A DNA stretch of 64,000 bases. Source: Xanthobacteraceae bacterium (lineage in GTDB: Bacteria; Pseudomonadota; Alphaproteobacteria; Rhizobiales; Xanthobacteraceae). Every line of letters starts with the position of its first letter. Position 1 is the stretch's first letter. Position numbers and translations under genes: made by a program. The stretch spans positions 1-64,000 of the forward strand of contig JARLIY010000032.1 in the NCBI GenBank assembly GCA_031291475.1, written 5' to 3'. Positions 22,286-31,479 of this stretch are shown here, in pieces. The notes under the pieces were generated by a model, which made no database searches, had not been told where the DNA came from, and saw nothing but the letters and a program-made list of their open reading frames with translations.

Positions 22286-23146
22286 ATGTCATTGGCCAAC
22301 TTCGTTCAGCCGCCGAAATTCGAGGAATACAAAGAGCGCTTCAAGGATTTCTACAAGATGCAGCGCCGGCCCGACGGTGTCATTCTCGTCGAAGCGCATA
22401 GCAAAGGCGGGCCGATCCAGCTCAGCGTCGAGAACCACCGCTCGGTCGGGCAGATGTTCAAGACCGTCGGCGCCGATCCGGAAAACGAAATCCTGATCTT
22501 CACCGGCTCGGGCGACGAATTCATGATGGACGCCGATCCCGAGGGTTTCAAACTCGAGCAGGACGATCTGGCCTATTGGGCCTACGAATACGCCTATAAG
22601 GACGGCCGCATCAACGTCTCTTCGCTGGTCAACGATTTGGAGATCCCGACCATCGGCATCATCAACGGCTCCGGCTTCCACACCGAGATGTGCCTGATGT
22701 GCGACATCACCATCGCCGCCGACGACGCGATCATCTACGATCTCCACTACGACATCGGATCGGTCCCCGGCGACGGCATCCACAGCTGCTTCCAGGAAAT
22801 CCTCGGGGTGAAGCGCGCCGCCTATGCGCTCCTGACCGGGCAGGCGATCGACGCCAAGCTGGCGCTGGAATACGGCATGGTCAATGAGATACTGCCGCGC
22901 GCCAAGCTGCTCGAGCGCGCCTACAAGATCGCCGACCACATCATGACCCAACCGCGGACCACGCGACGCATGACCGCACAGATCGTGCGGCGTCCATGGC
23001 GGCGTCAGATCACCGACAGTCTCGATGGGGGTTTTGCCATGCAGATGTTCGCCCATCTGGCGAAAGACAAGCCGACGCATGGCCGGCGGCATATTGCCGA
23101 TTGCGTCGCTTATGTGCGCAAAGGAAAGCGCAACAACTTCGATTGA
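22286..23146 (+). CDS. Enoyl-CoA hydratase/isomerase (crotonase) family protein
   Basis: A 286-residue crotonase-fold protein. The oxyanion-hole segments appear as GSGDEFMMDADPEG (near 76-89) and INGSGFHTEMCLMCDITIAA (near 130-149), followed by the typical TGQAIDAKLALEYGMVNEIL. The first segment lacks the usual GGD.K, and the acidic residues of hydratases are not obvious, so it may be a C-C hydrolase or isomerase of the 6-oxocamphor-hydrolase type, not a true enoyl-CoA hydratase. GGGAGGG precedes the ATG. It stands alone. Confidence 0.85.
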   Translation: MSLANFVQPPKFEEYKERFKDFYKMQRRPDGVILVEAHSKGGPIQLSVENHRSVGQMFKTVGADPENEILIFTGSGDEFMMDADPEGFKLEQDDLAYWAYEYAYKDGRINVSSLVNDLEIPTIGIINGSGFHTEMCLMCDITIAADDAIIYDLHYDIGSVPGDGIHSCFQEILGVKRAAYALLTGQAIDAKLALEYGMVNEILPRAKLLERAYKIADHIMTQPRTTRRMTAQIVRRPWRRQITDSLDGGFAMQMFAHLAKDKPTHGRRHIADCVAYVRKGKRNNFD

Positions 23147-23210
23147 GGCGTAACGGCAAGCGGCGGGGAACTTGCGCGAGCGCGCGGGGAGGGCGCGTCC
23201 CGCACGCTGT

Positions 23211-23828
23211 TTATGCGCCGCCGACGGCGTCCTCGAGCGAGTCCGGGTGCTGCAGCCGGGTGAACTCGATGGCGAAACCGTCCTCGAGATGGCGCACCAC
23301 GCGTCCCTGCACCTTGCCGAGCGTGACCATCACGCCGATCGGCGGCCGCTGGTCGGAGGCGATGCCGGCGCCCGATTGCGAAACGTCGATGATGCGGCAG
23401 CTGAGATTGACGCCGTTCGGCATGATCATGCGGCTGATCGGGTTGCGCGGTACGAAACGGCCGTGGCGGCGATCCTCCGGCAGGCCGAGGATGTGACGAT
23501 TGGCGAGCCAGGTCAGCTGCGCGGCGAGCTTGTCGCGTTTGCGCGGCGTCGCTCCGATCGTCATGGCGAAGCCGTTGGGAAACGTGCGCGCGACGTGGCC
23601 TTCGAGCCGTCCCAAATGATCGACGTAGGCGATGACGCGATCGCCCGGCGCGCCGCCGACCGGGGCGATCAGCGCCATGCCGCCCGGCGACATATTTACC
23701 ACTTGGCAGGGAAATTCGCGCCGGTCCGGCAGCATGTAGCGGCCGAGAAGTTCGACGCGCACGCGCTGAAAGCGGCGGCGCTCTTCACTGAGCGTCCGCA
23801 ACGCCGGCTTTGCTTGAGCTAACGCCAT
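23211..23828 (-). CDS. Tandem PilZ-domain protein
   Basis: A 205-residue protein with two PilZ domains. The first has the c-di-GMP-binding pattern RRRFQRVRVEL (near 17-27) and NMSPGGMALI (near 45-54); the second has RHGRFVPRN (near 120) and DVSQSGAGIA (near 147-156). PilZ proteins bind cyclic di-GMP and act by protein contact. No other domain is fused. It lies near a periplasmic cysteine peptidase of a family connected to c-di-GMP signalling, but not in its operon. Confidence 0.9.
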   Translation of the reverse strand: MALAQAKPALRTLSEERRRFQRVRVELLGRYMLPDRREFPCQVVNMSPGGMALIAPVGGAPGDRVIAYVDHLGRLEGHVARTFPNGFAMTIGATPRKRDKLAAQLTWLANRHILGLPEDRRHGRFVPRNPISRMIMPNGVNLSCRIIDVSQSGAGIASDQRPPIGVMVTLGKVQGRVVRHLEDGFAIEFTRLQHPDSLEDAVGGA

Positions 23829-23931
23829 GCCGCCCCAGTGCTGCTGTCAGGTACCTGCAATCGCTTGCAGGAGCCTAGGCGGCCGATGTTAACGGCGCGT
23901 TAGTCGCGATTAATACGTAGCGCGCCGATCC

Positions 23932-24546
23932 TCATGCGGCGCTCGGTCCGTCTTCCTCCCTCTTGGGGAGCGGGGTCGATCGCCCGCCTTCATACACGAC
24001 TAGACCACGCCGGCCGCGCGGCGCCATGAACCGCGGCAGTAGCCGCTTTTCCAGCGCCGCCCCGACATGGCGGCGGCCGCCAAGCGTCAACGGACCGATC
24101 GGACTTGCGCCGAGCCACAGCGGAACCTTGAGCGGCGCCAGCACGCCGATGGTGCGCGCGAAACTCCGACGCCTCGTGCCGAGCGGTAACAGCAACAATT
24201 CGAGGTCGATCGGTTCGCCGCCCGCATTCTGCGCAGTCACACCGGCAACCGTACCGGTGCATTCGTCGGCAAGGATTTCGAGCAGACTGCCGACGATGGT
24301 TTTGCTGCCGGCGCCCCACAGAGCGAGGAAAGATTCCCCTTTGAGCTCACGGTCGAACAACGCGCATACGCGCGTGCCGGCAAGACGCACCGGATGACCG
24401 GCGTTGCGGTCGAGCGCAAGGATGAAGGCGTCGCTTAACGCGCCGCGAATGGCGCCGGGTTCGATTTCGGCGCGCTCGGGCGCGGGACGAGTCCCGCGCC
24501 TCTCCTGCCAATAGGCATATAGCTCACGACTCGCGGCGTGTTTCAT
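23932..24546 (-). CDS. PAS-domain protein (PAS_5 type)
   Basis: A 204-residue protein starting MKHAASRELYAYWQERRGTR at 24546, with GGGAGCG upstream. The N-terminal pattern LYAYW...RG.R.AP.R..IEP..IR..L.D.F.L is that of the alphaproteobacterial PAS_5 family (formerly DUF1457). The C-terminus is basic. No output domain is visible, so it likely works as a small sensor or partner protein. It is the upstream leftward neighbour of the PilZ gene, with 103 bp between them. Confidence 0.85.
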   Translation of the reverse strand: MKHAASRELYAYWQERRGTRPAPERAEIEPGAIRGALSDAFILALDRNAGHPVRLAGTRVCALFDRELKGESFLALWGAGSKTIVGSLLEILADECTGTVAGVTAQNAGGEPIDLELLLLPLGTRRRSFARTIGVLAPLKVPLWLGASPIGPLTLGGRRHVGAALEKRLLPRFMAPRGRRGLVVYEGGRSTPLPKREEDGPSAA

Positions 24547-24820
24547 GAACAGACGCTCCCGCACGCGCTCTCCCCCTGCCGCACACCTCTGTCCCCGATT
24601 GGGACAGCGATGGCAGGGCTTGGCCGTGCGGTAACGGATGCAGCAGGGCGCGTGCCGCGGCGGCGTCCCGGCGCGGCGGAGCGGCGTCAACGTTCGATTA
24701 ATCTTAAGAAAGGGTTGACGTTGGCGAAGACGGCGCCCCGGCGTAACGTGACATCACCGACGTTCACGCGCTGCCGACTGGCTCCTCGGCGGCGTTTGCG
24801 ACTAAGGGAGGCGAGGGGAT

Positions 24821-24856
24821 GTGACCGACGCCGCGCGATTTTGGCTCGTCCGATGA
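24821..24856 (+). CDS. Possible 11-codon leader peptide
   Basis: A GTG preceded by GGGAGGCGAGGGG encodes MTDAARFWLVR and stops at 24856. It lies 38 bp before the terminator at 24895-24926 and 152 bp before the rhomboid gene. The arrangement recalls an attenuator, but the peptide has no run of one amino acid, and I cannot test it. Confidence 0.25.
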   Translation: MTDAARFWLVR

Positions 24857-24894
24857 TCGCCGGCGTCGTGTGCGGAACCCCCGCGCAAGCTGCA

Positions 24895-24926
24895 AAAGGG
24901 AGGACTTAAACGTCCTCCCTTTTTTC
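24895..24926. terminator. Strong bidirectional terminator before the rhomboid gene
   Basis: An 11-bp perfect stem AAAGGGAGGAC/GTCCTCCCTTT with loop TTAAAC is followed by further T on the plus strand; on the minus strand a TTTT run also follows. The flanking gap 24547-25008 contains no full gene except the possible leader peptide. Confidence 0.85.
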
Positions 24927-25008
24927 TTTAGTTTGCGGACCCTTTGGCGAACGCCGCTTGCCGTCCTAGGGATCGGGGTCTATCTCGGCGAGCGTCAGGT
25001 GAATCCCG

Positions 25009-25758
25009 GTGAGCGAGCGCTCCGAGCCGATTTTCAATGTGCCGGCGGCGGTGGTCGCGACGGTGGTCGCGCTCGTCGGCGTGCATGCGTTTCGCATGCT
25101 GATGCTGACCGACGAGCAGGACATGAAATTCCTGCTGGCGTTTGCCTTCATCCCGGCGCGCTACGACATGGATCTCGTCGTCGGCGGTTCGTTTCCCGGC
25201 GGCTTCGGTGCCGACCTGTGGACCTTCTTCACCTACGCCTTCCTGCACGCCGATCTTCTGCATATCGGGCTCAATCTCGCCTGGCTGTTGCCGTTTGGCA
25301 CGGCGCTGGCGCGCCGTTTCGGCACATGGCGCTATGTCGCTTTCATGCTGGTGGTGGCCGCCGCCGGCGCGTTCGCGCATCTGATCAGCCATCCGGGCGC
25401 GATGGTGCCGATGATCGGCGCTTCGGCGGCGATCTCCGGCGCCATGGCGGCGGCGCTGCGCTTTGTTTTTCAGCGCGGCGGACCGCTCGGCGTGTGGCGC
25501 GGAGAAGCAAATAACGAGGATGCGTATCGCGTGCCCGCCGCTTCGCTGATGGCAACCTTGCGCGACCCCCGGTTCCTCGCATTCCTCGGCGTCTGGCTCG
25601 GATTGAACGCGCTGTTCGGCATCGGCTCTATTTCCATCGGCGAGCCGGGGCAACAGATCGCGTGGCAGGCCCATATTGGCGGCTTCCTCGCCGGCTTCTT
25701 CCTGTTCAATGCCTTCGATCCGGTCGGCCGGCGCGGCGCATCCGATGCGCGAGCGTGA
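25009..25758 (+). CDS. Rhomboid-family intramembrane serine protease
   Basis: A 249-residue membrane protein with six or seven hydrophobic segments. The nucleophile region is MIGASAAISGAMAAALRF (Ser in the GxSxxxSG context) and the catalytic His is in AWQAHIGGFLAGFFLF. FLHADLLHIGLNLAWLLPFG is the conserved segment with the HxxxN-like oxyanion residues. It begins with GTG at 25009; the ribosome site is modest. The gene has a long 5' region with a terminator. Confidence 0.9.
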   Translation: MSERSEPIFNVPAAVVATVVALVGVHAFRMLMLTDEQDMKFLLAFAFIPARYDMDLVVGGSFPGGFGADLWTFFTYAFLHADLLHIGLNLAWLLPFGTALARRFGTWRYVAFMLVVAAAGAFAHLISHPGAMVPMIGASAAISGAMAAALRFVFQRGGPLGVWRGEANNEDAYRVPAASLMATLRDPRFLAFLGVWLGLNALFGIGSISIGEPGQQIAWQAHIGGFLAGFFLFNAFDPVGRRGASDARA

Positions 25759-26066
25759 TCGGCAAACCTGCGCTGCAAGCATAGCTGCGATCCGGCGGGG
25801 GATATCCTCCATCTGCACCATGGCGCCGCCGCATTCGCGTGCTAATGTTCCTTTTAGAGTCAGCGCTGGTTTTATGGGCGATCCAAGCGAGACTCGATGC
25901 TGCGCTGCAACGCGGCGCAGGCAGCCGAGGACGGGCCATCCGAGCGGTCCGCCGGTGCAAAATCGCCCACCGATGGAACCCGGCGCCGACCCAAAACACA
26001 ATCTTCAGATCGTCGTGACCCGCAGATGTGGGCCGCGCGGTTCGTGAAGAGATCAGGGAGGCTACG
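25759..26066. other. Intergenic region
   Basis: This 308-bp stretch between the rhomboid and CBS genes shows no supportable gene or repeat. Confidence 0.5.
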
Positions 26067-26498
26067 ATGACCGTTAGCGTCATTCTCGCGGGCAAGGGCC
26101 GCGAGGTCGTTACCATCGAACCGGGCGCCAGCCTTGCCGACGCCGTGCACCTGCTCGCCGAGAAGCGCATCGGCGCGGCGCTCATTCTCGGCGCCGACCG
26201 GCGCATCGCCGGCATCATCTCCGAACGCGACATCGTGCGCGTATTGGCCGAGCGCGGCGCCGCCGCACTCGACGAGCCGGTGAGCCGGACGATGACGCGC
26301 AAAGTCGAGACCTGCGGCGAGAACGAAGCGGTCGCCACCATCATGGAGCGCATGACCGCCGGCAAGTTTCGCCACATGCCGGTCATCGCTCAGGGCCGCC
26401 TGATCGGCGTCGTCTCGATCGGCGACATCGTCAAGCACCGGGTCCACGAGATGGAACGCGAATCCGTGGCGATGCGCGATTACATCATGACGGCGTGA
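26067..26498 (+). CDS. CBS-domain pair protein
   Basis: A 143-residue protein made of two CBS domains: ADAVHLLAEKRIGAALILGA...IAGIISERDIVRVLAERG and EAVATIMERMTAGKFRHMPV...LIGVVSIGDIVKHRVHEM. Stand-alone CBS pairs bind adenosyl nucleotides and act as energy sensors on partner proteins. A GGGAGG site lies seven bases before the ATG at 26067. It is a single gene with no operon partner. Confidence 0.92.
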   Translation: MTVSVILAGKGREVVTIEPGASLADAVHLLAEKRIGAALILGADRRIAGIISERDIVRVLAERGAAALDEPVSRTMTRKVETCGENEAVATIMERMTAGKFRHMPVIAQGRLIGVVSIGDIVKHRVHEMERESVAMRDYIMTA

Positions 26499-26560
26499 CG
26501 GCCTGATCGATTTTGCGCTGCATGACGCTACCATGCCCGCGGGCTTACGGGCGAGGCGTC

Positions 26561-26857
26561 ATGCGGGGGGTTGCGATCTTTCTTGCCGCGGTGGCGATGA
26601 GCGCTGCCGCACGGGGGGCATTGGCGGACGGAAAGATCAGGCTGGCGCAAACGTCGGCCGCCACCAATTGCATGATGACGTGCAACGCTCAGGCGGCGAG
26701 TTGTCAGACCGCCTGCGTCGTTCCCGGCACGCCACCCACGGCATCGGCCACGCAGACCAGCAACGCCGCCACGGCGAGCACGACCTGCTTGTTGAATTGC
26801 AGCATCACTCAGCTCACGTGTCAGACGAATTGCGCGCGCCAATCGCCGTCACAATAA
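26561..26857 (+). CDS. Small secreted cysteine-rich protein
   Basis: A 98-residue protein with a signal peptide (MRGVAIFLAAVAMSAAARGALA) and eight cysteines in two similar clusters: NCMMTCNAQAASCQTAC and CLLNCSITQLTCQTNC. The clusters share C-x3-C-x6-C-x3-C spacing, suggesting two disulfide-stapled helical hairpins. The region between them is Thr/Ser/Ala-rich. Role unknown; the start at 26561 is chosen for the signal peptide. Confidence 0.65.
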   Translation: MRGVAIFLAAVAMSAAARGALADGKIRLAQTSAATNCMMTCNAQAASCQTACVVPGTPPTASATQTSNAATASTTCLLNCSITQLTCQTNCARQSPSQ

Positions 26858-26893
26858 CGATTTTTTTGTTTCGACAGTTCGTGGAGAGAAGGC

Positions 26894-27868
26894 TCAGCCG
26901 AGCGCCGCGATGGTATCGACGATCGGCTCCAGCGCCTTTTCCGTAGCGATCTTGCCGGCGGTGATCGCCTCCGCCGCGCGATGAAATTCAAGCCAGCCAA
27001 CATGCCCGATATGCGGCGTGATGTGCACGTCCGGCGGGTCGCCGGCGAGCCGCATGCGCGTGATCCGATCCTGCATGATGTTGAACGCTTCGATCATGAC
27101 GGTGGAGAAACCCGGCCGGGTCTCGGTCGGAAAGATCTGCCGCCGCAACAACCGCTCGACGCCGAACATGCCGCGCAAACCCATGAACGCCTTGCGCGGC
27201 GTTCCGGGCGGCGGCTCGACCGGTTCATCGTTCTCGTCCGAGCCATGGCTGGCAATGGTGGCGCCGCGGGCGAAGCGGTCGGCGTCGAGATTGACGGCGA
27301 TGACCACACGCGCGCCGAACGCGCGCGCCGCCGTGACCGGAACCGGATTGACCAATGCGCCATCGACGAGCCAGCGGCCGCCGAGCCGCACCGGCGGAAA
27401 TATTCCCGGTAGCGCATAGGAGGCGCGCATCGCCAACGCGAGCGAGCCATGCGTCAGCCAGATTTCATGACCGGTCCCGACTTCGGTCGCGATTGCCGCG
27501 AAGCGGATCGGCAGATCTTCGATCGTCGTCGTGCCGATCGCATCGGTGAGGCGCCGCGCCAGCCGGCCGCCGCCGATCAACCCCGAACCGCCGATGCGCA
27601 CGTCGAGATAGCCGATGATGCGCCGGACCGTGAGCGAGCGCGCCCAGCGTTCGAGTTCGCCGAGTTGATTGTTGGCGTAACAGCCGCCGACCAAAGCGCC
27701 GATCGACGTGCCGACGACGATGTCGGGAATGATCCCGCGCTCCAGCAGCGCCTGAATGACGCCGATATGCGCGAAACCGCGCGCCGCGCCGCTGCCGAGA
27801 ACGAGCCCGATCAGGGGCCGGCCGACCTTGCCCCGAACGGGTCTAGGTCCAACGTCTGCGATCGTCAC
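26894..27868 (-). CDS. Patatin-like phospholipase (RssA type)
   Basis: A 324-residue protein with the patatin dyad: the nucleophile elbow GTSIGALVGG (near 53-62), the Asp in VDGALVNPVPV (near 167-177), and the oxyanion loop LGSGAARGFAHIGV (near 24-37). Patatin-like enzymes hydrolyse acyl ester bonds of phospholipids. It begins with GTG at 27868 preceded by GGGGACC. It is convergent with the small cysteine-rich protein gene. Confidence 0.9.
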   Translation of the reverse strand: MTIADVGPRPVRGKVGRPLIGLVLGSGAARGFAHIGVIQALLERGIIPDIVVGTSIGALVGGCYANNQLGELERWARSLTVRRIIGYLDVRIGGSGLIGGGRLARRLTDAIGTTTIEDLPIRFAAIATEVGTGHEIWLTHGSLALAMRASYALPGIFPPVRLGGRWLVDGALVNPVPVTAARAFGARVVIAVNLDADRFARGATIASHGSDENDEPVEPPPGTPRKAFMGLRGMFGVERLLRRQIFPTETRPGFSTVMIEAFNIMQDRITRMRLAGDPPDVHITPHIGHVGWLEFHRAAEAITAGKIATEKALEPIVDTIAALG

Positions 27869-28049
27869 TTGGTCCCCGTTCCCTCAGGCGAAGAAGAACT
27901 TTGCGACTCAAGCGATGATCGGCCACGGTGCGAGCGCAAACAAGGCGTCAGAACCATTATGGTGAAGGTGGCCGCGGCGAAGCGCGTCGCCGCCGAACTT
28001 AACCTCGCTTGGCACATGAAATTGCCGTGATTGAGATTGAAAAAACGCT

Positions 28050-29042
28050 ATGCCGATGCGGGGCTTGAGCGGGGTTGGGCGCGCCGCCGCGTGGGCGGCT
28101 GCGTTGCTGTTTTCTGCCATCGCCCCGAGCCAGGGCTTGACGCAAAAGCGCGATCTGACCGCGCCGGAAGCGACCTCGCCCATGCCGTTGTCGCCGGGCC
28201 CGCCCGGGCCCGGCACGACGCTCGTTCCGCTGGCGCCTTCCGCCGCACCGCCGGTTGCGCAGGCCGTTCCCATGGTGCCGGCCGGACACGTAGCGCTCGC
28301 GCTTTCCGCCCGTTATGGCCGGGACGCGCCTGCGATCGGCAGCGGCCTCGTTTGGCGTGTTTATGCAGCCAAGCCCGACGCCACCGGCGTCTTCCGTTTG
28401 ATCAAGGAAGATCGCGCGGCGTCGCCGACTTTCGTGCTGCCGCCGGGCAATTACGTCGTGCATGCGAGCCTCGGCCTGGCGAGCGCCGCCAAAGCCGTGC
28501 AATTGCGCGCCGAAACGGTACGCGAAGTCTTTGAGATTCCCGCTGGCGGGATTCGGCTCGAGGCCCGCGTTGGTGATGTGCGCATTCCCGCCGGGCAAAT
28601 CTCCTTCGACATTTTCACCGGCAGCCAGTTCGACACCACCGAGCGCCGGCCGATCGCGCAGAATGTGCTGACCGGCGACTTCGTGCTGCTGCCCGAGGGC
28701 ACTTACTACATCGTCTCGAATTACGGCGACGGCAATTCCGTGGTGCGCTCGGACGTGCGCGTGCAGGCGGCCAAGCTGACTGACATCGTGGTCACCCATC
28801 GTGCCGCAGTGATGACGCTCAAGCTGGTGAACGAATCCGGCGGCGAGGCGCTCGCCAATACGCAGTGGACCGTGCTCACACCCGGCGGCGACGTTATCAA
28901 GGAATCGATCGGCGCCTTCCCGCGAGTGGTGCTCGCCGAGGGCGACTATCACGTCATCGCACGCAATGAAGGCAAGACCTATCAGCGCGACTTCAAGGTC
29001 ATCACCGGCGTTGATGGTGAGATCGAAGTCCAGGCGCGGTGA
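28050..29042 (+). CDS. Exported beta-rich protein of unknown function
   Basis: A 330-residue protein with a signal peptide (GRAAAWAAALLFSAIAPSQG), a Pro/Ala-rich linker (residues 38-75) and a repeated beta-sandwich-like body in which segments resembling VLPPGNYVVHASLG, LLPEGTYYIVSNYG and VLAEGDYHVIARNE recur. These look like three copies of a carboxypeptidase-regulatory-like or PEGA-type beta module. Likely periplasmic or surface associated. It begins at 28050 (MPM) or at the second Met, 28056. Confidence 0.65.
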   Translation: MPMRGLSGVGRAAAWAAALLFSAIAPSQGLTQKRDLTAPEATSPMPLSPGPPGPGTTLVPLAPSAAPPVAQAVPMVPAGHVALALSARYGRDAPAIGSGLVWRVYAAKPDATGVFRLIKEDRAASPTFVLPPGNYVVHASLGLASAAKAVQLRAETVREVFEIPAGGIRLEARVGDVRIPAGQISFDIFTGSQFDTTERRPIAQNVLTGDFVLLPEGTYYIVSNYGDGNSVVRSDVRVQAAKLTDIVVTHRAAVMTLKLVNESGGEALANTQWTVLTPGGDVIKESIGAFPRVVLAEGDYHVIARNEGKTYQRDFKVITGVDGEIEVQAR

Positions 29043-29078
29043 ACGATTTCGAAAATCGTTTCGGCCTCCTGACGAAGT

Positions 29079-31022
29079 TCACGCCGCCTTTTTCATGCGC
29101 GCCACGTCTGGCGGCACGGCCTCTTGCGCTAGCGCCGCAAGCGCGGCATCGAGCGGCATCACCTGCTGACCCTCGCTGCCCATGCGACGGATCGAAACGG
29201 TTCGTTCCACCGCCTCCTTTTTGCCGACCACCAGCAGCACCGGCACCTTCGCGAGCGAATGCTCGCGGACCTTGTAGTTGATCTTCTCGTTGCGCAGGTC
29301 GCCCTCGACGCGTAGTCCAGCGCGCCGCGCCGCCGCGATGGTCTCTTGCGCGTAATCGTCGGCGTCCGACGTGATGGTGGCGACGACCGCCTGCAGCGGC
29401 GACAGCCAGAGCGGCAGATGTCCGGCGTAATGCTCGATCATGATGCCGGTAAAGCGCTCGAGCGATCCGAACATCGCCCGGTGCAGCATCACCGGCGTCA
29501 CCTTGTCGGAGTGCTCGTCGATGTAGAAAGCGCCGAGCCGGCCCGGCATGTTGAGATCGACCTGCACGGTGCCGCACTGCCAGTCGCGGCCGATCGCGTC
29601 GCGCAGAACATATTCGAGCTTGGGGCCGTAGAACGCGCCTTCGCCCTTGTTGAGCGACCACGGCCGGCCGGACGCTTCCAACGCCGCCATCAGGGCGGTT
29701 TCGGCCTTGTCCCATATGGCGTCCTCGCCGATGCGCTTCTCCGGGCGGTCGGAGAACTTGATGCGCACGTCATCGAAGCCGAAATCGGCGTAGATCGACA
29801 GGATCAGGTTGTTGACCGCCAGCACCTCCTGGGCGATCTGTTCCTCGGTGATGAAAATATGCCCGTCGTCCTGCGTGAAAGCGCGCACGCGCATCAGCCC
29901 GAGCAACGCGCCCGACGGCTCGAATCGGTGCACCTTGCCAAACTCGGCGATCTTGAACGGCAGATCGCGATAGGATTTCAGCCCGTTCTTGAAAATCTGG
30001 ATGTGGCCGGGACAATTCATCGGCTTGATTACAAAGGTGCGCTCGTCTTCCTCGCGCGGCTGGACCAGGAACATGCCCTCGCGGAATGTCGCCATATGGC
30101 CCGAGGCGACCCACAGGGATGAATCGATGAGCTGCGGCGCGTTGACTTCGGCATAGCTGGCCTCGGTCTGCCGGCGGCGGATGTAGTTCTCTAGCGTCTG
30201 GAACAAAGTCCAGCCCTTGGGGTGCCAGAACACCGAGCCGGGCGCCTCTTCCTGGAAATGAAACAAATCCATCTCGCGGCCGAGCCGGCGGTGGTCGCGT
30301 TTTTCCGCCTCCTCGATCTGCTTGAGATAGGCATCGAGCTCTTCCTGCCTGGCGAACGCGGTGCCGTAGATGCGCGACAGCATCTCGCGGCTGGAATCGC
30401 CACGCCAATAGGCGCCGGCCGTCTTCATCAGCTTGAACGCGTTGCCGACCTTGCCGGTCGAGGTCATGTGCGGGCCGCGGCAGAGGTCGAACCAATCGCC
30501 CTGCTTGTAGATCTTGATTTGCTGGTCCTCGGGAATAGTGTCGACCAGCTCGACCTTGAACAGCTCGCCCTTGTCGCGAAACACCTTTTTCGCCTGCTCG
30601 CGCGACCAGATTTCCTTGGTGAAGGGTTTGTCGCGGGCGACGATCTCGCGCATCTTCTTCTCGATGGCGTCGAAATCTTCCGGCATAAAAGGCTGATTGC
30701 GGAAGAAGTCGTAATAGAAACCGTTGTCGATCACCGGCCCGATGGTGACTTGCGTCCCCGGCCATAGCGTCTGCACGGCTTCGGCGAGCACGTGGGCGGC
30801 GTCGTGGCGGATGAGCTCGAGCGCGCGCGGATCGTCGCGGGTGAGAAACTCGATTTTGGCATCGTGCTCGATCGGATCGGTGAGGTCGGCGAGCTCGCCG
30901 TCGAGCGCCATCGCCACCGTGCGCTTGGCGAGCGACGGCGAAATGCCCTTGGCGATATCGAGGCCGGTGGTGTTGGGCGGGTATTCCCGCCGCGCGCCGT
31001 CGGGAAAGGTCACGGCGACCAT
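29079..31022 (-). CDS. thrS: Threonine-tRNA ligase
   Basis: A 647-residue enzyme that charges tRNA-Thr. It has the four expected parts: TGS domain (1-62), editing domain with [11 protein letters not shown] near 74-84 and CRGPHMTST near 182-190, class II catalytic core ([10 protein letters not shown], then [13 protein letters not shown]), and the anticodon-binding C-terminus. Length equals that of typical ThrS. TAGGAG lies before the ATG at 31022. No T-box or other riboswitch is evident upstream. Confidence 0.97.
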   Translation of the reverse strand: MVAVTFPDGARREYPPNTTGLDIAKGISPSLAKRTVAMALDGELADLTDPIEHDAKIEFLTRDDPRALELIRHDAAHVLAEAVQTLWPGTQVTIGPVIDNGFYYDFFRNQPFMPEDFDAIEKKMREIVARDKPFTKEIWSREQAKKVFRDKGELFKVELVDTIPEDQQIKIYKQGDWFDLCRGPHMTSTGKVGNAFKLMKTAGAYWRGDSSREMLSRIYGTAFARQEELDAYLKQIEEAEKRDHRRLGREMDLFHFQEEAPGSVFWHPKGWTLFQTLENYIRRRQTEASYAEVNAPQLIDSSLWVASGHMATFREGMFLVQPREEDERTFVIKPMNCPGHIQIFKNGLKSYRDLPFKIAEFGKVHRFEPSGALLGLMRVRAFTQDDGHIFITEEQIAQEVLAVNNLILSIYADFGFDDVRIKFSDRPEKRIGEDAIWDKAETALMAALEASGRPWSLNKGEGAFYGPKLEYVLRDAIGRDWQCGTVQVDLNMPGRLGAFYIDEHSDKVTPVMLHRAMFGSLERFTGIMIEHYAGHLPLWLSPLQAVVATITSDADDYAQETIAAARRAGLRVEGDLRNEKINYKVREHSLAKVPVLLVVGKKEAVERTVSIRRMGSEGQQVMPLDAALAALAQEAVPPDVARMKKAA

Positions 31023-31131
31023 ATTCAGCTCCTATGGCTCACTCCTGCGAACGAGCGCAGGTAAGCGTCACGGATCGCTATGTAGCGCATCGAGCGGCCA
31101 ACGCAATGGGGATGGGATGCCGTCGAATCGC

Positions 31132-31467
31132 TCAACTTCCGGCGCCCGACACTGCATTGGTCCCGCGCCACCTCGCGTAGCGCCACGGCAAATACCAGCG
31201 CGCTTTTGCCGGCAGCGCCTCGGCGACGAAATCGAGCCCTGCCGTGCCCCAGGGTTGGCAGCGAAGGAGCCGCGCCAGCGTCATCCAGCCGCCGGCCCAC
31301 AGGCCATAGCGCTCGATCGCCTGATCGGCATAGTCCGAGCAGGTCGGCAGATGCCGGCATTGAAAGCCGACCAGCGGGGAGAGCGTGTAGCGATAGGCTT
31401 TGACCAGCCCGCGCCCGGCGAGCCGCGGCGCGCGGCGCGAGGTGGCAAAGAGGGCGTCGAGGAGCAT
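31132..31467 (-). CDS. yidD: Membrane protein insertion efficiency factor
   Basis: A 111-residue protein with the YidD signature: YRYTLSPLVGFQCRHLPTCS, then DYADQAIERYGLWAGGWMTL and RLLRCQPWG with the three conserved cysteines. YidD assists Sec/YidC-dependent insertion of membrane proteins. It lies 12 bp downstream of the Fe-S scaffold gene in the same direction, so they are likely co-transcribed. The start at 31467 gives the family-typical length. Confidence 0.93.
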   Translation of the reverse strand: MLLDALFATSRRAPRLAGRGLVKAYRYTLSPLVGFQCRHLPTCSDYADQAIERYGLWAGGWMTLARLLRCQPWGTAGLDFVAEALPAKARWYLPWRYARWRGTNAVSGAGS

Positions 31468-31479
31468 GGCTGTTGCGCG

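Noticed and set aside
25706-26534. Long minus-strand frames opposite the CBS gene
   Set aside because: Antisense shadows of the CBS gene with Arg/Ser-rich translation.
27999-28952. Long open frame opposite the exported beta-module protein
   Set aside because: It is a shadow of the gene at 28050-29042, with Arg/Gly/His-rich translation and no domain.
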